From assembly GCF_964355755.1 (NCBI RefSeq), contig NC_092675.1:26888412-26948411 (forward strand): a DNA stretch of 60,000 bases. Reading direction: 5' to 3'. Each line of letters starts with the position of its first letter. Positions within the stretch are counted from its first letter, which is position 1. The notes under the pieces are model-generated. The model had not been told where the DNA came from. It worked only from the letters and a program-made list of their open reading frames with translations, and made no database searches. Below are positions 49,701 to 60,000 of the stretch, in pieces. A program made the position numbers and the translations under genes. Origin of the DNA: Antedon mediterranea. Its lineage: Eukaryota; Echinodermata; Crinoidea; Comatulida; Antedonidae.

Positions 49701-52700
49701 TATGAAAACATTAACCAACATTACTTATGTCTGATGGCGTATTGTTTCAAAATGACATTTATTTTATGTTAAGCTTGTATAAAACATTCAACGTTTCTGA
49801 ACAAAATATGCAATAATATAAGCATAACATTTTGATACAATTTTATTTAACATAGATAGCATATTAAGTAGATGGAAGCAATTGTGGTCTTTCTTGGCAC
49901 ATTATGATCTTTTAAGACAATAAAATAATAAATGATAAAACGTGTTGATAATGTTACTATTACCACTGCATAATTTCAGACAAACTAATACAAGTGGTTA
50001 ACTCCAAGAATGAACACATATTCGATCGATATTATTTTAAAGAATTTGATTGGACTGAGAAATCTTATTTGAATTGACCACTGTCAAAATGTTGTATGCT
50101 TTTAGCGCACGTGACAAGTAAATCAGTTGTAGATAATGTGTATATGCAAAACATGAGTTAAGCTCATCAGATTCTCAACAAATGATCAAATACGTAGAAA
50201 TGTCGAATTATATCTCTTTATTTTGGTGTTACCATGATTTTTTTATTTATTGTTCTGTTTATCTGCCCCGCGTCATTTACAGTTCTGTAATAATTTATGA
50301 GCGCAGTATGTGCCAATATTTTACAAATATTAAGTTGTCTAGAATATACTGTTTACTATTATGAATGTATGTGTCATGTGCACTGAAAGCATACAAAATT
50401 TTTATTTGAAGTACATAATTTGACAACTTGCTGTAAATGTTTTATATTGCCATCCAATTGTTTCCGCATAATGATTTTTACTTGCGGAAAACTTTTCTTT
50501 CAGCGATTTTAAACTCACAACTACGAGACTACTTAATAATCAAACCTTACCGATCAACGTCAGAGGGAAAATATATATCAAAATTATTAAATGCTGAATT
50601 TAAAAGAGGAAAACATGAGTACAAAAAGGTTACTGGTAAACTTAAAAAGCGTAAACCACGTGACGTTGAAGATTTTGAACAATTTCATTTCAACCTAAAT
50701 TCTACCAGGCACGAAGAGGAGTTAGTTTTAAATGTAACTGGGAATGACCGGTTGGTTGTACCTGGAACTAAAGTTAACATTTTCAGAGAAGATGGTACCT
50801 CGTCATCTAAGCTTGTGAGGAGAAAGTGCCATTTTAATGGAAACGTACCTGGCGATCAACATTCCCGAGTTTCAATTAGTATTTGCAATGGCATGGTAGG
50901 TACATTTTCTAAACCCAATAGAAAGTTAGCCCATTTAATAAACTTTCATGTTTGCTGACTATAACACAATAGTTTTCCAACCAACAGTTTCAACTTTTAC
51001 TAGTTCTTAATTTTCAATATGCATGATTATCTCTTTATAAATTAATAAAATTAATGCGGCTCAAAAAATATAATTTCCCAATTTAATGTACTAGATGGGT
51101 TGGATTTATATGGATAAACAACATCATCTCATCGAACCGTTGGATGTCGATGGACATGAAGAAGATCAGTATCACGTGTTTTATAAGAAATCAGATATTA
51201 AAGAATCTGCACAGGCGGATCAAGATGGTATAACGTTAGGTGAGTACGTAACAATAACTAATGATACGTAACAATAACAGAACATGGAACAACGAGGGAA
51301 AGCCAAGTCCTTAGTTTCAATCAACTAAACACATCTAATTAACTTAATAGGGGTATCCCTGAAGAGAGATGCTACCCAAGTGTTAAAGCATATTATTTCT
51401 TCTCGTTTGTTCCACAGACAAAAGTGAAACGGTTTCTATTGTATACGGTGTATTGTATGCCTACACTAAAACTAAAATTATGTCAAATATCTTCTATTTT
51501 TTTAAATTTTAACTATTCACACTATTTAACCCCTGTAAATTTTTATTAACCGTTATAAACAAGAGAGAATTCAACATCGCTACCTCATGCTGACTATAAC
51601 ATGTAATAAATCCATTAATAAGTCATGGGAAATGATGCTGATCAATGTGTTGTATACACGTTCTAATAATGCATGATCACACTAGGCCTATAACGTTTTT
51701 GAAAATGTCAAGTAAAGTATGTATGTTATGTTAACTTTTATTAAGGAAATAAATGATATCCCATACAATTTAATGATAAGATAACATACAATTGAAGGTT
51801 ATCCATACATTTTATTATTGAACATATCATAAGAAATAACGATCTACCGCGAAGCCACCAGTGAACAAAGGTAACGAATCCTAATCTAAATTTTTAAACA
51901 ATAATGCATGTTACCTAATGTTGTTACAATTATCATTCAAACTACTGCTTTGTATTTGGAGGAGGCCAAAATACAGTTTGTAACTATTTAAACGAATGAC
52001 GGAAATACTTTCAAATTCCTTGTAAACGAAAAGAATATTTGCTATACACTAAATTACATTCATCAAGCTAAACTACAAGATAATTATTAACCAACTAGGG
52101 ATATAGAGGCACTACACCCACGGTATTTTACAATTGTCAGCTAAAATTATAACGTCTTCGTAAGACTAAAGTTATTGTATTAAATTTATTTAAACCCCCA
52201 TAAAGTATTACAAATACTTATGTAATACATTTCACGTAATAACAGTGGCGCTGATGAGACTTTAATTTCCTTTATTATCGGTCACGTGATACTAGAACTG
52301 GATTGTAAAAACTAAATTACGTCATGTAATAATTGGAGACCTATTTCCTTATACATATATTTTGCGTTTTGATTCACGCTCCCCTTGGAAATTATGTCAG
52401 CCCCTGTTTCCTCCTTTTCAACAGCAGTCCGGTTTGTACAAACAATTACGCATTTTGAATCATGTAATTTGTTATGTTTACTTTACTTCGTTATAGGCCT
52501 ACATAATGATTATGTATAATGGAGCTACAAATCAAAGCAAATCTACACTAGCAAACTTTTACACAAACTTTGTTTGCTTGTAACTAGACTAGTGACTGGA
52601 GGATGTAATTTTGTCTTTCTGGGGGATCACATGACTGTAAAGCACCAATTACACTGTACTGCAAAATACAATGTGCCGGTGTTGACGCTCTGCGTATTTA

Positions 52701-55700
52701 AACACAAGAGCGTTGCCGGGGGATCAATTGATTGATGTAACATATTGCACCTTATACTGATAGATATTAACCTACTGACAGATCGTGTTTAATAATTTAA
52801 CTTTAATACGGCCGTATATAGATGACTTGCAATAGTCAGTTAGACTTTATCTAATGACAGCTTTAGAGTCGAGTAGATGCAACCATGAAGCTATAACATT
52901 AAAACTAATTGTATAGCTCCATGGTGCAACCCTCTACCATATCCTATTTCTACCCCTTTAGGTGTCAACCTTCAAGACGACATGATAGGTCCAGTAGAGG
53001 CGTTTTTAGATAACAACAATAGAAGAAAGAGAGCAATCTCATATGATCAACAGTATTCTATAGAAACGTACGTTGTTGGTGACAACACAGTCATTGAAAT
53101 GTACGGTGGAGAGGGAGCCGAGCAGTACTATCTAACGATGATGGATATTGTAAGATTCTGTCTATTTACACTGAAATTGACCGACCACTAAAAACTATGA
53201 GCTATTTACTGAATGATCAAAAGTAATGGGGAGATTTAATTTATGTTTTTCTAGGTCCACGAATCGTTTCAACATGATTCGTTGAGAGCTGACATTCATG
53301 TGGTAGTTTCCAGAATGACATTCCTCAATAAGAAACAGGTAAATAGTTTTCATATTTAAACGAAATGTTTCACCTACTGTTTCTGTCAGCGACAAGAAAT
53401 TCCTGGCAGTTTCAAGGATGTAAATAATGCCAGTAACACTAGAAAACTGTGCTTTTCCTACAGTAAGACGTTCAACAACATGCACTGGATAGTAATATTT
53501 TACAAAACTATGCCTGACGTCTTGAGATTATGTATATGGACATTTTCAGATCTCTGTCCCAGTACTTATCTTGAAAATTTTAACCCACAGTCAGATCAGT
53601 TGATTGATGACGACAATCCAAATATCAGCAGACGGCAGATATGCGAGTGGTTCTCCAAGCAACACGTTGATGACGATGCTGATCCTGATCATTTCGATGC
53701 TTTAGTATTCCTTACGAGACGAAGCATGGACAAAGCTGGTACGAATACTGATTTTCAATGTAAAGCTCAGTCATGTATCTTCATTAAATGTCTACCCTTA
53801 CAAAGCATTCTATGATATATTTCATTACAATGATTGGCCTCTCTTGTAGGCTACAATACAATATTCAATTATTGAATCTGAAGTGTATGATCCCTAATAT
53901 GCAATACCCCATGCTTTAATGTGTTGTTGTCTGTTTTACCGTCAAGAAAAAGAATGTTACGTTTGTATTTCCAAAAGTGATAATACATATCGTGCAGGCC
54001 TATCCTGTAAGATGTTAAACTGTCATCATTAGAGTAAGCCTACATCATCAATTGATCAATCAATGCATACGAAGAAAACCATATGAACCCCGGTCCCCGC
54101 AGGGTTCTAGTTTTTTATCAACTTCATATTTTGGCTCATCAGTGTATGTAGACTTATTAGCGCAGCCAAATTTCAGAATTGTCTCCCATAGAAAACATTA
54201 CATTACTTGCTACTTTATTCAAATACCGCACTGTTTGTGTTGGCTTCTGTTTTTTTCTACAGGAATCGCACTCGTGAGTGGAATGTGCAAAAAGAAACAA
54301 AACTGCGTAGTGGTACGTGACCAGGGTCTTCCATCAGCGTACATAGTAGCGCATGAACTCTCTCACTTGTAAGTTTACCAGCTTCTATTTTAGTTCTAAT
54401 TATCAATTGTATTTTTGCCAATTGTTGTGAATTGTTTTGAATGATAAAGTCTGGAGTAAAATGTAATTATAAATCATAATAACACTTGTGTTGTCTGAAA
54501 TCCTGCCGTACGTTATGTTACGTCCATTATTGAGGATAAACAGATTGAAGGAGGACATTTTTTTTTAATGTCAATCAAAAAGTGCAATGTTCATATAGGG
54601 CTTCAAGCTCAAAGTAATTGTTACAAAAATCAAATGAATTACCTGCTCATAATAAAGTAAATTAACGAAACAAGATAATATAACGACGACGAACGAACGA
54701 TACGTTTGCAAAACAATGATGAAAGTTGAAATATTGAAACACCGACTAAATTATGCATTGTAATCTCTGTAGTGTAACAATCTACTAGGATATGTGACTT
54801 AATGTGTATGCACCATTATAATAATATGTTTTTTTATATGTTACAATTCTCTAGAATAATGCATAGTTTCAGCTAGTCGTTGTGATTCGATCCTTAGTGG
54901 GCGTCTATGCGGAAATTGGAGAAATTAATGATGATTAGAAAGTATACAAAAATATGATTGTCCTGCATTATATATGCCTTATCATTCTTGCTGAATAATT
55001 TGATACGTTTAAATTCGAATTAACATACTGTAAACTTCATGAAATTGTGCCAAGCGTGACATTTAAGGCGTAAATTTCATCACTGAAAGTGAAAAATTAA
55101 AGAAAAATAGAACTCGGAATCAATTACCTACTACTACTGATTTTACTAGGTTAACATGCCGTTTTCTAGACCTAAGTAACACACCTCTATATTGAAGCTT
55201 CTTATCTACTTCTTTTCACGTCAAAAACAACAAGTAAAGCTGAGGAGGTACAATTTACAACTATAAGTGACCGATTCTTTCGACTGAATTTACAATTTTC
55301 TGTGATTGACTAATTTCGCGATATACAGCGTCTTCCGTGTGTCATGAAACAATATATAGGCCTCAATATTTGTGATTAGGTCCAGATAAATAATTATTTT
55401 AGATAGAATGAGAGAATGCACATGAAACCTAGAATTAGTTAATGTTTAATTAGTTAAAATCACTATAAAAATATCTAATTTAACGATATAAATACAGTTT
55501 CAAATAGGACAATAGGCCTAACTGTTTTTTCCCACTGCTATTAAAGATTGGGAGTTGGACATGACACGGAAAAGAATAACTGCTCAGAAGCGGCGGAAAC
55601 TGGCAGCATCATGGCGCCTCTTGTTATTTCAAACTATGATGTCCATTTTTGGTCAAATTGCACCAATAATCAGCTTGCTGATAATATGGAGTAAGTGACG

Positions 55701-58700
55701 CATGTGCTGTTTTAATGTATCCTGTATTTCCCACGCTTAAATCAGTTTATTAAAGAAGCATACAACATAGTCAAATTATTCTTTTTTATTCACGATTAGA
55801 CATTGTGTTTATTGTGACTTGTAGGCCTACTGTATACAATTTAAATTTTGTATTAAGCAATGTTATACCATTCGCTGATTTTTGCTTAAATTTCTTCAAA
55901 ATGTTATGTCTGCCTTTAGAATATAATTCGTCTATATTGGAATATTACAATTTAAACACAATTTTATTCAATAATAAAAGTGTGTTGATTTGTCAAAATT
56001 ATGATTATATTTGTAATAAATATGCAGCCTAACGGAAGTAGTTCTGGGGCTTACGTGTACATAATATATTATATAAATTTATAAAGCACTTTTCCAAAAA
56101 AAAAAAAGAAGACCAAAGCGCTGAACATTAATCAGAGCAGTAGCCTATAAAAAGACAAATAGACCATCTAAATTATTCCTTAGTATAGGGAAAAGAAAAC
56201 TCTTCAACAACTTTTAAAAACATTGTACACTTGGAGCTATACGCACATTAATAGGTAAATTATTCCATAACTTAGGTTCAATGACAGACAATTATTTATC
56301 ACCAAATACACAGTACTAACGTTTTATTCTATTTTACAGCAAGTATCCATGTTTAGTGGACGATCCATTTAAAGGAGACTTCTTTGAACCTGTGGAAAAC
56401 CCAGGCTCCCTGTATACGTTCGAAGATCAGTGTCGGTTTATACACGATGAAAGGTTTGGGGCGTGTCCATGGGCTATCCCATCGTACGGGGTACGTCACC
56501 GTTTTTATTTTTAAATACCAACATATATTCACATTATTTTAAGATTAGGATTAAACAGATATTGTAACCAATAGGTAAACGTACCTTAATACTTAATATT
56601 AAAATATAATTTGTTTATAAAGTCTTAAATCTTGTCTATCAAATGTTATGTGTCAAAATAATGTGACGTGCCCATATGGCAGTGCTATGCTTAAATATGT
56701 TAGTGATATGACATCATCATGTCCATATATGGATACATCACCTTTTTTTGACACCTAAAGTATGACAGTGTAGACAAGCCTTTAGATGTATGTGTATGTA
56801 CATTTCTGCCAAAAAATCTGAAGACTACTGAGGTACATTTTACTGTTAAATATATCCATTCAATTCAATTATGCATTGTTTTCCACACGCACAAGTGGAA
56901 AATGTGAATGTTGATTGTTCTACAATGCACTATTTAAAAAAGCAAATTATATAAAAAATGTTTACTTTTATCGGCCGATATTCAAGAAGAATATTTGTTT
57001 TTACTATATTGATGATGACAAAATGTGTATTTAATTTATATAAATTGCTACCATCTTTGTTTTATAATCCAATAGATTGATCCATGTTTTACCTTAATGT
57101 GCTCTGATCCCGAAAATGCAACACTTTGTGCGCATGACCATGCAAACTCACCAGCTTTGGACGGTACTTCATGCGCAGATGATGCGGTAAGCCGATAGTA
57201 ACATCGAATGAAAACGAAAATAACCATAGGCCTAGGGTCAAAGGTTATATACACATTAATCACACTGTGTCATGTTAGCCTATATTTAAATTACTGTTTA
57301 AGCATAAAGTAATTGAATGTGATTGAAACAACATTTTCTATTGACAACATGTTATTGTATGTATATGAATGGTTTATTCACAGTGGTGTCAAGGAGGTCA
57401 ATGTACATTTATGAATCAAATAAACGGAGGCTGGACAGATTGGAGCCCATGGACTCAATGTTCATATCCGTGTGGTGGCGGTGTTACAAGCAGAACTCGA
57501 GAATGTTCAAATCCAAGGTAGGTATTATTGCTAATGCATTTTAGTGAGTAACAACCGAATTCTTGTACTTACCATACCATGTTTTATGTTAGCATGTAGG
57601 CATATTCAAGTTCTAAAATCAAAGACTTCTCTTCGTTGACAAAAAGCGCAAGTATCTGTTGGTTATAAACGTAAATTGTACACCGATGGTTTTTTACTAA
57701 AGAGTCACCACACAAGCTACAACACACAATATTGAATTTTCAAATCGACCAATCAGTGAACGAGTTACAAAAGAACCTGTTAATTATGCAAATACACTGG
57801 TACCTACATATTTCTGTAGGATACAAACTAATAAAGCATGTTTTTGAGAGTCTGTTGTTTATGTTTAAGATGTTTGTTTACAATTCAGTAAATAGGCCTA
57901 CAATGAGTAAATATTTTCATCTCAGGCGTGTATGTAAAATAGGTTTATTAACTTATATAATCCATCTCTCCCCACAAATGCATACTTCCTGATTGGTCTC
58001 ATTTAATTTCATAAGCATATGTAGGCCTACCTTTAATTAACGAAGAAACTAAATGTTAATTGTGCTTAGATACACTTATTTTAATTGCTAAATTAACAAT
58101 ATGATATTAGCTTTGCTTGGTTTTGATTTGAAAATAGGTTAACCACGCAAGGATATTCCTAGTTTTCTTTCAACGTTTAATATCATTATTAATTATAAAA
58201 TGCAAACAAGACTAATATTCGAATTAAAGAAAGGCAATTCTATACAATAATACGTCTGGTCATTGAATAACTCTGTTGAAAGATTAATGGCGGGAATCTA
58301 ATCATCGTGTCTGTACATTGTATGTGTATACATGTATATACCTTATTTTAGTCATAACGATAACATTACACAGTAAGTATCAAAAGGTCATGTTAGCATC
58401 CCGTCTGCTGAATATTCAATTGGAAAAGTATTCCTAATTAACTTATTTCATTAACTGTTGTTATACGTGCATATCGTAAACAATACAATTTTGAGGGGAA
58501 AAAACCCCTAAATTATATATTTATCAAAACAATAATTTAAATTCAGTGTGATTTTGTCACGCAATTTGAATTATAATATTTGTCAAAATAAATCAGAGCT
58601 TATTTCGAAAAATATTTAAATAAAAATTGTTTCATAGATAGACTATAGACTTTATTAAACATTAGGATCATCGTAAAGTTCCTAAGTAGCCTCACAGTAG

Positions 58701-59262
58701 AAACGATACTATTGGAGAAGTTTAAATGTTTAAAGGAAATAGGTCATTTCCAATCTCCTTGTAGAATACCTGTTTAATTCTCAAAAGAACTGTCTAACAG
58801 ACTTTGAGTGCTACTGTATGTTAGGTTAGCAGGGGCAGTAGCCTGAATTTGCCCGCCGAGAGGTGAGAATAGAACAGACAGTGGGCGTGAATTTCTATGC
58901 AAGTTCACACCGTAGGAATTAAGCGTACGTAAGAAATACATGGCGCTTATCTTTTCCGTTAAAGAGGTTTTTTTTTTACAAGACGCTGAACTTTTAGTTA
59001 ACGTTTCAATTAGTGGTTGGAATATGTTAGTCATACATTTTACGGTAATTGTGAATATATGCAAATTACCGTAGGGAAAATGAAACTCTATGCTGTACTT
59101 GGAACATTATGTATAAAAAAAATGTGTATTCAACATATAAAAAAAATAAGGAATAATCTTCATTACATTACTGAATACGGTTTCTAATTTATTTATAGGC
59201 CTGAAAATGGAGGTAGATACTGTGAAGGCGAAATGGATGAATTCAAAGTTTGTAACAAAGAG
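37658..59262 (+). CDS. ADAMTS: ADAMTS-B: ADAMTS zinc metalloprotease, first 13 exons, continues past window
   Basis: Paralogue of ADAMTS-A on the opposite strand. Thirteen exons give 1788 coding bases (596 residues) with all phases agreeing. Signal peptide 1-22 ([20 protein letters not shown]...); Lys-rich start of the propeptide; M12B propeptide with CHFNGNVPG; furin site RRKR (240-243); catalytic domain with HELSHLLGVGHD (His390, Glu391, His394, His400) and Met417 in SIMAPL; disintegrin-like; central TSP1 (Trp547, Trp550, Trp553). Cys-rich, spacer and any carboxyl TSP1 or PLAC exons would lie beyond 60000. HELSH has Ser where ADAMTS-A has Gly, a tolerated position, so activity is expected. 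A second ATG at 37661 is an equally possible start. Confidence 0.92.
40285..40365 (+). repeat. Retroposon 3' tail with (TTA)n
   Basis: GCGCCTTGAGCACTCTTGAG, then GCGCTATAAAAATCCTG, ends in about eight TTA units. I recall this 3' end shape from invertebrate SINEs or non-LTR elements. The body may extend upstream to about 40050. Confidence 0.55.
40587..40783 (-). other. Exon-like minus-strand frame, function unknown
   Basis: A 65-codon open stretch lies between an ATTATTAG acceptor and a GTATTT donor. It encodes a charged, probably helical peptide with [21 protein letters not shown] do not recognise it and see no partner exons. It may be an isolated remnant. Confidence 0.2.
42876..43027 (+). 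mobile_element. ACCG-type element, short (internally deleted) copy
   Basis: It starts GGCCATATACATCATGGCTG, runs through GTGTTTACCGACCGACCGAC and a GACC microsatellite, and ends TAGAGTCGCGT...ACGCGACTAAAAA. It has the same start and end as the longer copy at 44353-45092. Confidence 0.65.
44353..45092 (+). mobile_element. ACCG-type element, long copy
   Basis: It starts GGCCATATAGATGGCTGCAG then AGTGTTTACCGACCGACCG and ends with (CCGACAGA)n and TATAGAGTCGCGTCCACGCG, then ACTAAAAA. About 740 bp with a CG-rich interior (GCGCGC, ACGCGC). No ORF. Confidence 0.6.
46091..46145 (+). CDS. ADAMTS: ADAMTS-B exon 2, Lys-rich propeptide start
   Basis: 55 bases between TTTATTCTAG and GTAAGT. It encodes [18 protein letters not shown], phase 0 to phase 1, and corresponds to ADAMTS-A exon 2. 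Confidence 0.82.
47325..47460. mobile_element. CArG-bearing MITE-like family, copy 3 (reversed)
   Basis: It has GCTCTGTCTACTCTATCAAA and GTTTTATGGTGTATACAAAG at the ends. CCATATATGG is at 47375-47384, followed by GACATGATGATGTCATATCA. Orientation is opposite to copies 1, 2 and 4. Confidence 0.75.
48632..48718 (-). CDS. Possible last exon of a nested gene, tyrosine-rich tail
   Basis: After a TTTTATAG acceptor the minus strand encodes 28 residues, [20 protein letters not shown] then SDIFTIYS, and TAA. It joins in phase 0 to the exon-like segment at 48956-49043. The composition (repeated Tyr with acidic and polar neighbours) suggests a cytoplasmic signalling tail. No upstream exons were found, so it may be a remnant. 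Not recognised as a known family. Confidence 0.3.
   Translation of the reverse strand, partial: YRLQGMDRYDGKDKICISGNSDIFTIYS
48956..49043 (-). CDS. Possible exon of a nested gene with ITAM-like motif
   Basis: 88 bases between CTTATTTCAG and GTAAGT on the minus strand. The only open frame encodes 29 residues with [14 protein letters not shown], i.e. YxxL-x6-YxxI, the canonical ITAM spacing. The phase fits the putative terminal exon at 48632-48718. No membrane-spanning or extracellular exon was found upstream within the intron. Confidence 0.3.
50504..50895 (+). CDS. ADAMTS: ADAMTS-B exon 3, propeptide core
   Basis: 392 bases between TTTCTTTCAG and GTAGGT. It encodes [40 protein letters not shown] and [20 protein letters not shown], the M12B propeptide. 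Confidence 0.93.
51095..51239 (+). CDS. ADAMTS: ADAMTS-B exon 4, propeptide
   Basis: 145 bases. It encodes [20 protein letters not shown] and [13 protein letters not shown], matching ADAMTS-A exon 4. Confidence 0.92.
51240..52961 (+). other. ADAMTS-B intron 4 (1.7 kb)
   Basis: I see nothing beyond AT-rich sequence and two TAGGCCTA-type words near 51684 and 52496. Confidence 0.5.
52962..53149 (+). CDS. ADAMTS: ADAMTS-B exon 5, furin site and start of protease
   Basis: 188 bases. It encodes [20 protein letters not shown], furin site RRKR (240-243), then [20 protein letters not shown] and YYLTMMDI. Confidence 0.94.
53255..53338 (+). CDS. ADAMTS: ADAMTS-B exon 6, catalytic domain
   Basis: 84 bases. 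It encodes [20 protein letters not shown] then MTFLNKKQ. Length and phases equal ADAMTS-A exon 6. Confidence 0.93.
53591..53738 (+). CDS. ADAMTS: ADAMTS-B exon 7, catalytic domain
   Basis: 148 bases. It encodes [20 protein letters not shown] and [20 protein letters not shown]. The acceptor AACCCACAG was chosen because it gives the same length and register as ADAMTS-A exon 7; the acceptor at 53551 would break the frame. Confidence 0.9.
54263..54368 (+). CDS. ADAMTS: ADAMTS-B exon 8, zinc-binding HELSH
   Basis: 106 bases. It encodes [20 protein letters not shown] and [11 protein letters not shown], with His390, Glu391 and His394. By hand count 26 of 36 residues match ADAMTS-A exon 8. Confidence 0.95.
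54369..55546 (+). other. ADAMTS-B intron 8 (1.2 kb)
   Basis: It cuts the zinc-binding motif in phase 2. Apart from TAGGCCT-type words near 55358 and 55514 nothing recognisable is seen. Confidence 0.5.
55547..55690 (+). CDS. ADAMTS: ADAMTS-B exon 9, third zinc ligand and Met-turn
   Basis: 144 bases. It encodes [20 protein letters not shown] and IMAPL, with His400 and Met417, then [11 protein letters not shown]. Confidence 0.95.
56060..56290. repeat. Retroposon fragment near exon 10
   Basis: TATAAATTTATAAAGCACTT, an A-run, then GACCAAAGCGCTGAACATTA recalls a widespread deuterostome retroposon tail. It ends about 50 bp before the exon 10 acceptor. Confidence 0.4.
56340..56490 (+). CDS. ADAMTS: ADAMTS-B exon 10, catalytic end and disintegrin start
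   Basis: 151 bases. It encodes [20 protein letters not shown] and [20 protein letters not shown], the same length as ADAMTS-A exon 10. Confidence 0.95.
56633..56780. mobile_element. CArG-bearing MITE-like family, copy 4
   Basis: It has CTTGTCTATCAAATGTTATG and GTATGACAGTGTAGACAAGC at the ends, a clear inverted pair around CTTGTCTA / TAGACAAG. CCATATATGG is at 56723-56732, beside GATATGACATCATCATG. It lies in ADAMTS-B intron 10. Confidence 0.75.
57076..57186 (+). CDS. ADAMTS: ADAMTS-B exon 11, disintegrin-like
   Basis: 111 bases. It encodes [20 protein letters not shown] and [13 protein letters not shown], same length as ADAMTS-A exon 11. Confidence 0.94.
57384..57517 (+). CDS. ADAMTS: ADAMTS-B exon 12, central TSP1
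   Basis: 134 bases. It encodes [15 protein letters not shown] then [20 protein letters not shown], with WxxWxxW (Trp547/550/553). Confidence 0.95.
57518..59198 (+). other. ADAMTS-B intron 12 (1.7 kb)
   Basis: No exon or repeat recognised. The minus-strand frame at 58774-59064 has no gene-like features. Confidence 0.5.
59199..59262 (+). CDS. ADAMTS: ADAMTS-B exon 13, central TSP1 end
   Basis: 64 bases. It encodes [20 protein letters not shown] then E, the GGxxCxG...CN end of the TSP1 repeat. The gene continues beyond the window. Confidence 0.94.
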
Positions 59263-59499
59263 GTAATCATTCACACGTAATTCTCTTACAGATTTTTAAA
59301 TTAATATATATTTTTAAACCTCCAATAGTCCACAGTTAGGCACATAAATGTAGTGTAACCAGGAAAGATTGCAATTCCGGCTATAACCAGCTATAGTTAA
59401 ACTACTCAAACTCAACATTCAATTAAGAATTATAATGTGTAGACTTTTGAGTCATACATAGATGTGATATTGCTGTCATGAGAGGACTACTAGGCCCGC

Positions 59500-59690
59500 T
59501 ATGATTATGGACCAACGACAAATAAGCGATCAGCACACCGGGAACTATCCCTTACATTTTCTAGTGTATCAAGTGCATCATGCACACGGGACCAACGGAT
59601 TTACGTCCTATCCGAAGGACGAGGCAAGGAGAGTAAAGAACCTTACTTAAGGATACAAGAAGTATATAGTTACAGTCAGGTCTCGGACCT
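59500..59690. repeat. Retroposon fragment, 'gaaggacgaggcaaggag' type
   Basis: ACACGGGACCAACGGATTTA, then TCCGAAGGACGAGGCAAGGA and CTTACTTAAGGATACAAG, recalls the same marine-invertebrate retroposon tail group as 9041-9190. It lies in ADAMTS-B intron 13. Confidence 0.45.
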
Positions 59691-60000
59691 ATGCATAATC
59701 TCATTAAGCTCGTTCATACTGTAATGCTCGTTCATACTGTAATGCTCAACATTTTCGCGAATTTCGCAATTGAACATGTTTATGTTTACTGAATCAAAAC
59801 TGATGATGCTCAGTGTTGTACGTATCTATTGCTTTCATTTGGTAAAACATGGGTGCTCCACGTTTTAATGTTAGCCATTCTGCTCATCATAACTAGGTAT
59901 TGCTATATCTGAAATCAGTTTCAAAGTTTAGAGATCGATTCAGCAATTTATTTTTAGTAACATGATATCCACGTTTAAGCTGTATTTAAAATCTTAGCAG

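Larger units (their letters stand above)
46146..50503 (+). other. ADAMTS-B intron 2 (4.4 kb)
   Basis: It contains CArG MITE copy 3 at 47325-47460 and two exon-like minus-strand segments at 48632-48718 and 48956-49043. The rest shows no recognisable gene. Confidence 0.5.

Noticed and set aside
53551-53590. Longer ADAMTS-B exon 7 starting at the upstream acceptor
   Set aside because: It would shift the frame from exon 6 and hit a stop. The acceptor at 53590 gives the same 148-base exon as the paralogue.
58774-59064. 96-codon minus-strand frame
   Set aside because: No motif, no splice context and biased composition; it lies within ADAMTS-B intron 12.
1-60000. CRISPR arrays, operons, rRNA genes, bacterial promoters
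   Set aside because: None seen. The gene structure with spliceosomal introns is that of an animal, and the tandem repeats are transposon arms or microsatellites without spacers.

Overview
The window reads as animal nuclear DNA. It is AT-rich, with short coding exons bounded by GT/AG splice sites, long introns and many short dispersed repeats. The gene families (a proline/glutamine-rich annexin, and ADAMTS proteases with TSP1 repeats and a PLAC domain), the very frequent palindromic word TAGGCCTA, and 'marine invertebrate' retroposon tails suggest an invertebrate deuterostome, perhaps an echinoderm. The species assignment is an inference.

Three multi-exon genes can be built exon by exon. (1) An annexin A7/A11-like gene lies on the + strand. 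Its last 12 exons are at 223-11939, and the 5' end lies outside the window or in unrecognised exons. (2) A complete ADAMTS metalloprotease gene, called ADAMTS-A here, lies on the - strand at 36366 down to 14772. Its 25 exons add up to exactly 3543 coding bases (1180 residues): signal peptide, propeptide, furin site, zinc protease, disintegrin-like, TSP1, Cys-rich, spacer, five more TSP1 and a PLAC domain. (3) A second ADAMTS gene, ADAMTS-B, lies on the + strand and starts at 37658. Its first 13 exons reach 59262 and it continues beyond the window.

ADAMTS-A and ADAMTS-B are head-to-head paralogues whose start codons are 1291 bp apart. Every intron phase in the shared part is the same, and exons 6-13 have identical lengths. 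This is the mark of an inverted local duplication around a shared intergenic region. Both products should be secreted zinc endopeptidases of the extracellular matrix. The annexin is a cytosolic calcium-dependent phospholipid-binding protein, is unrelated in function, and ends tail-to-tail with ADAMTS-A.

The non-coding part is rich in mobile DNA. There are two whole-element palindromes (foldbacks of 1886 and 1309 bp). A four-copy MITE-like family carries a perfect CCATATATGG (CArG) word in each copy, and one copy sits in the divergent ADAMTS intergenic region. There are also a tRNA-like SINE and several smaller inverted-repeat elements. Two minus-strand exon-like segments inside ADAMTS-B intron 2 encode a tyrosine-rich tail with exact ITAM spacing, the most speculative but most intriguing coding signal here.
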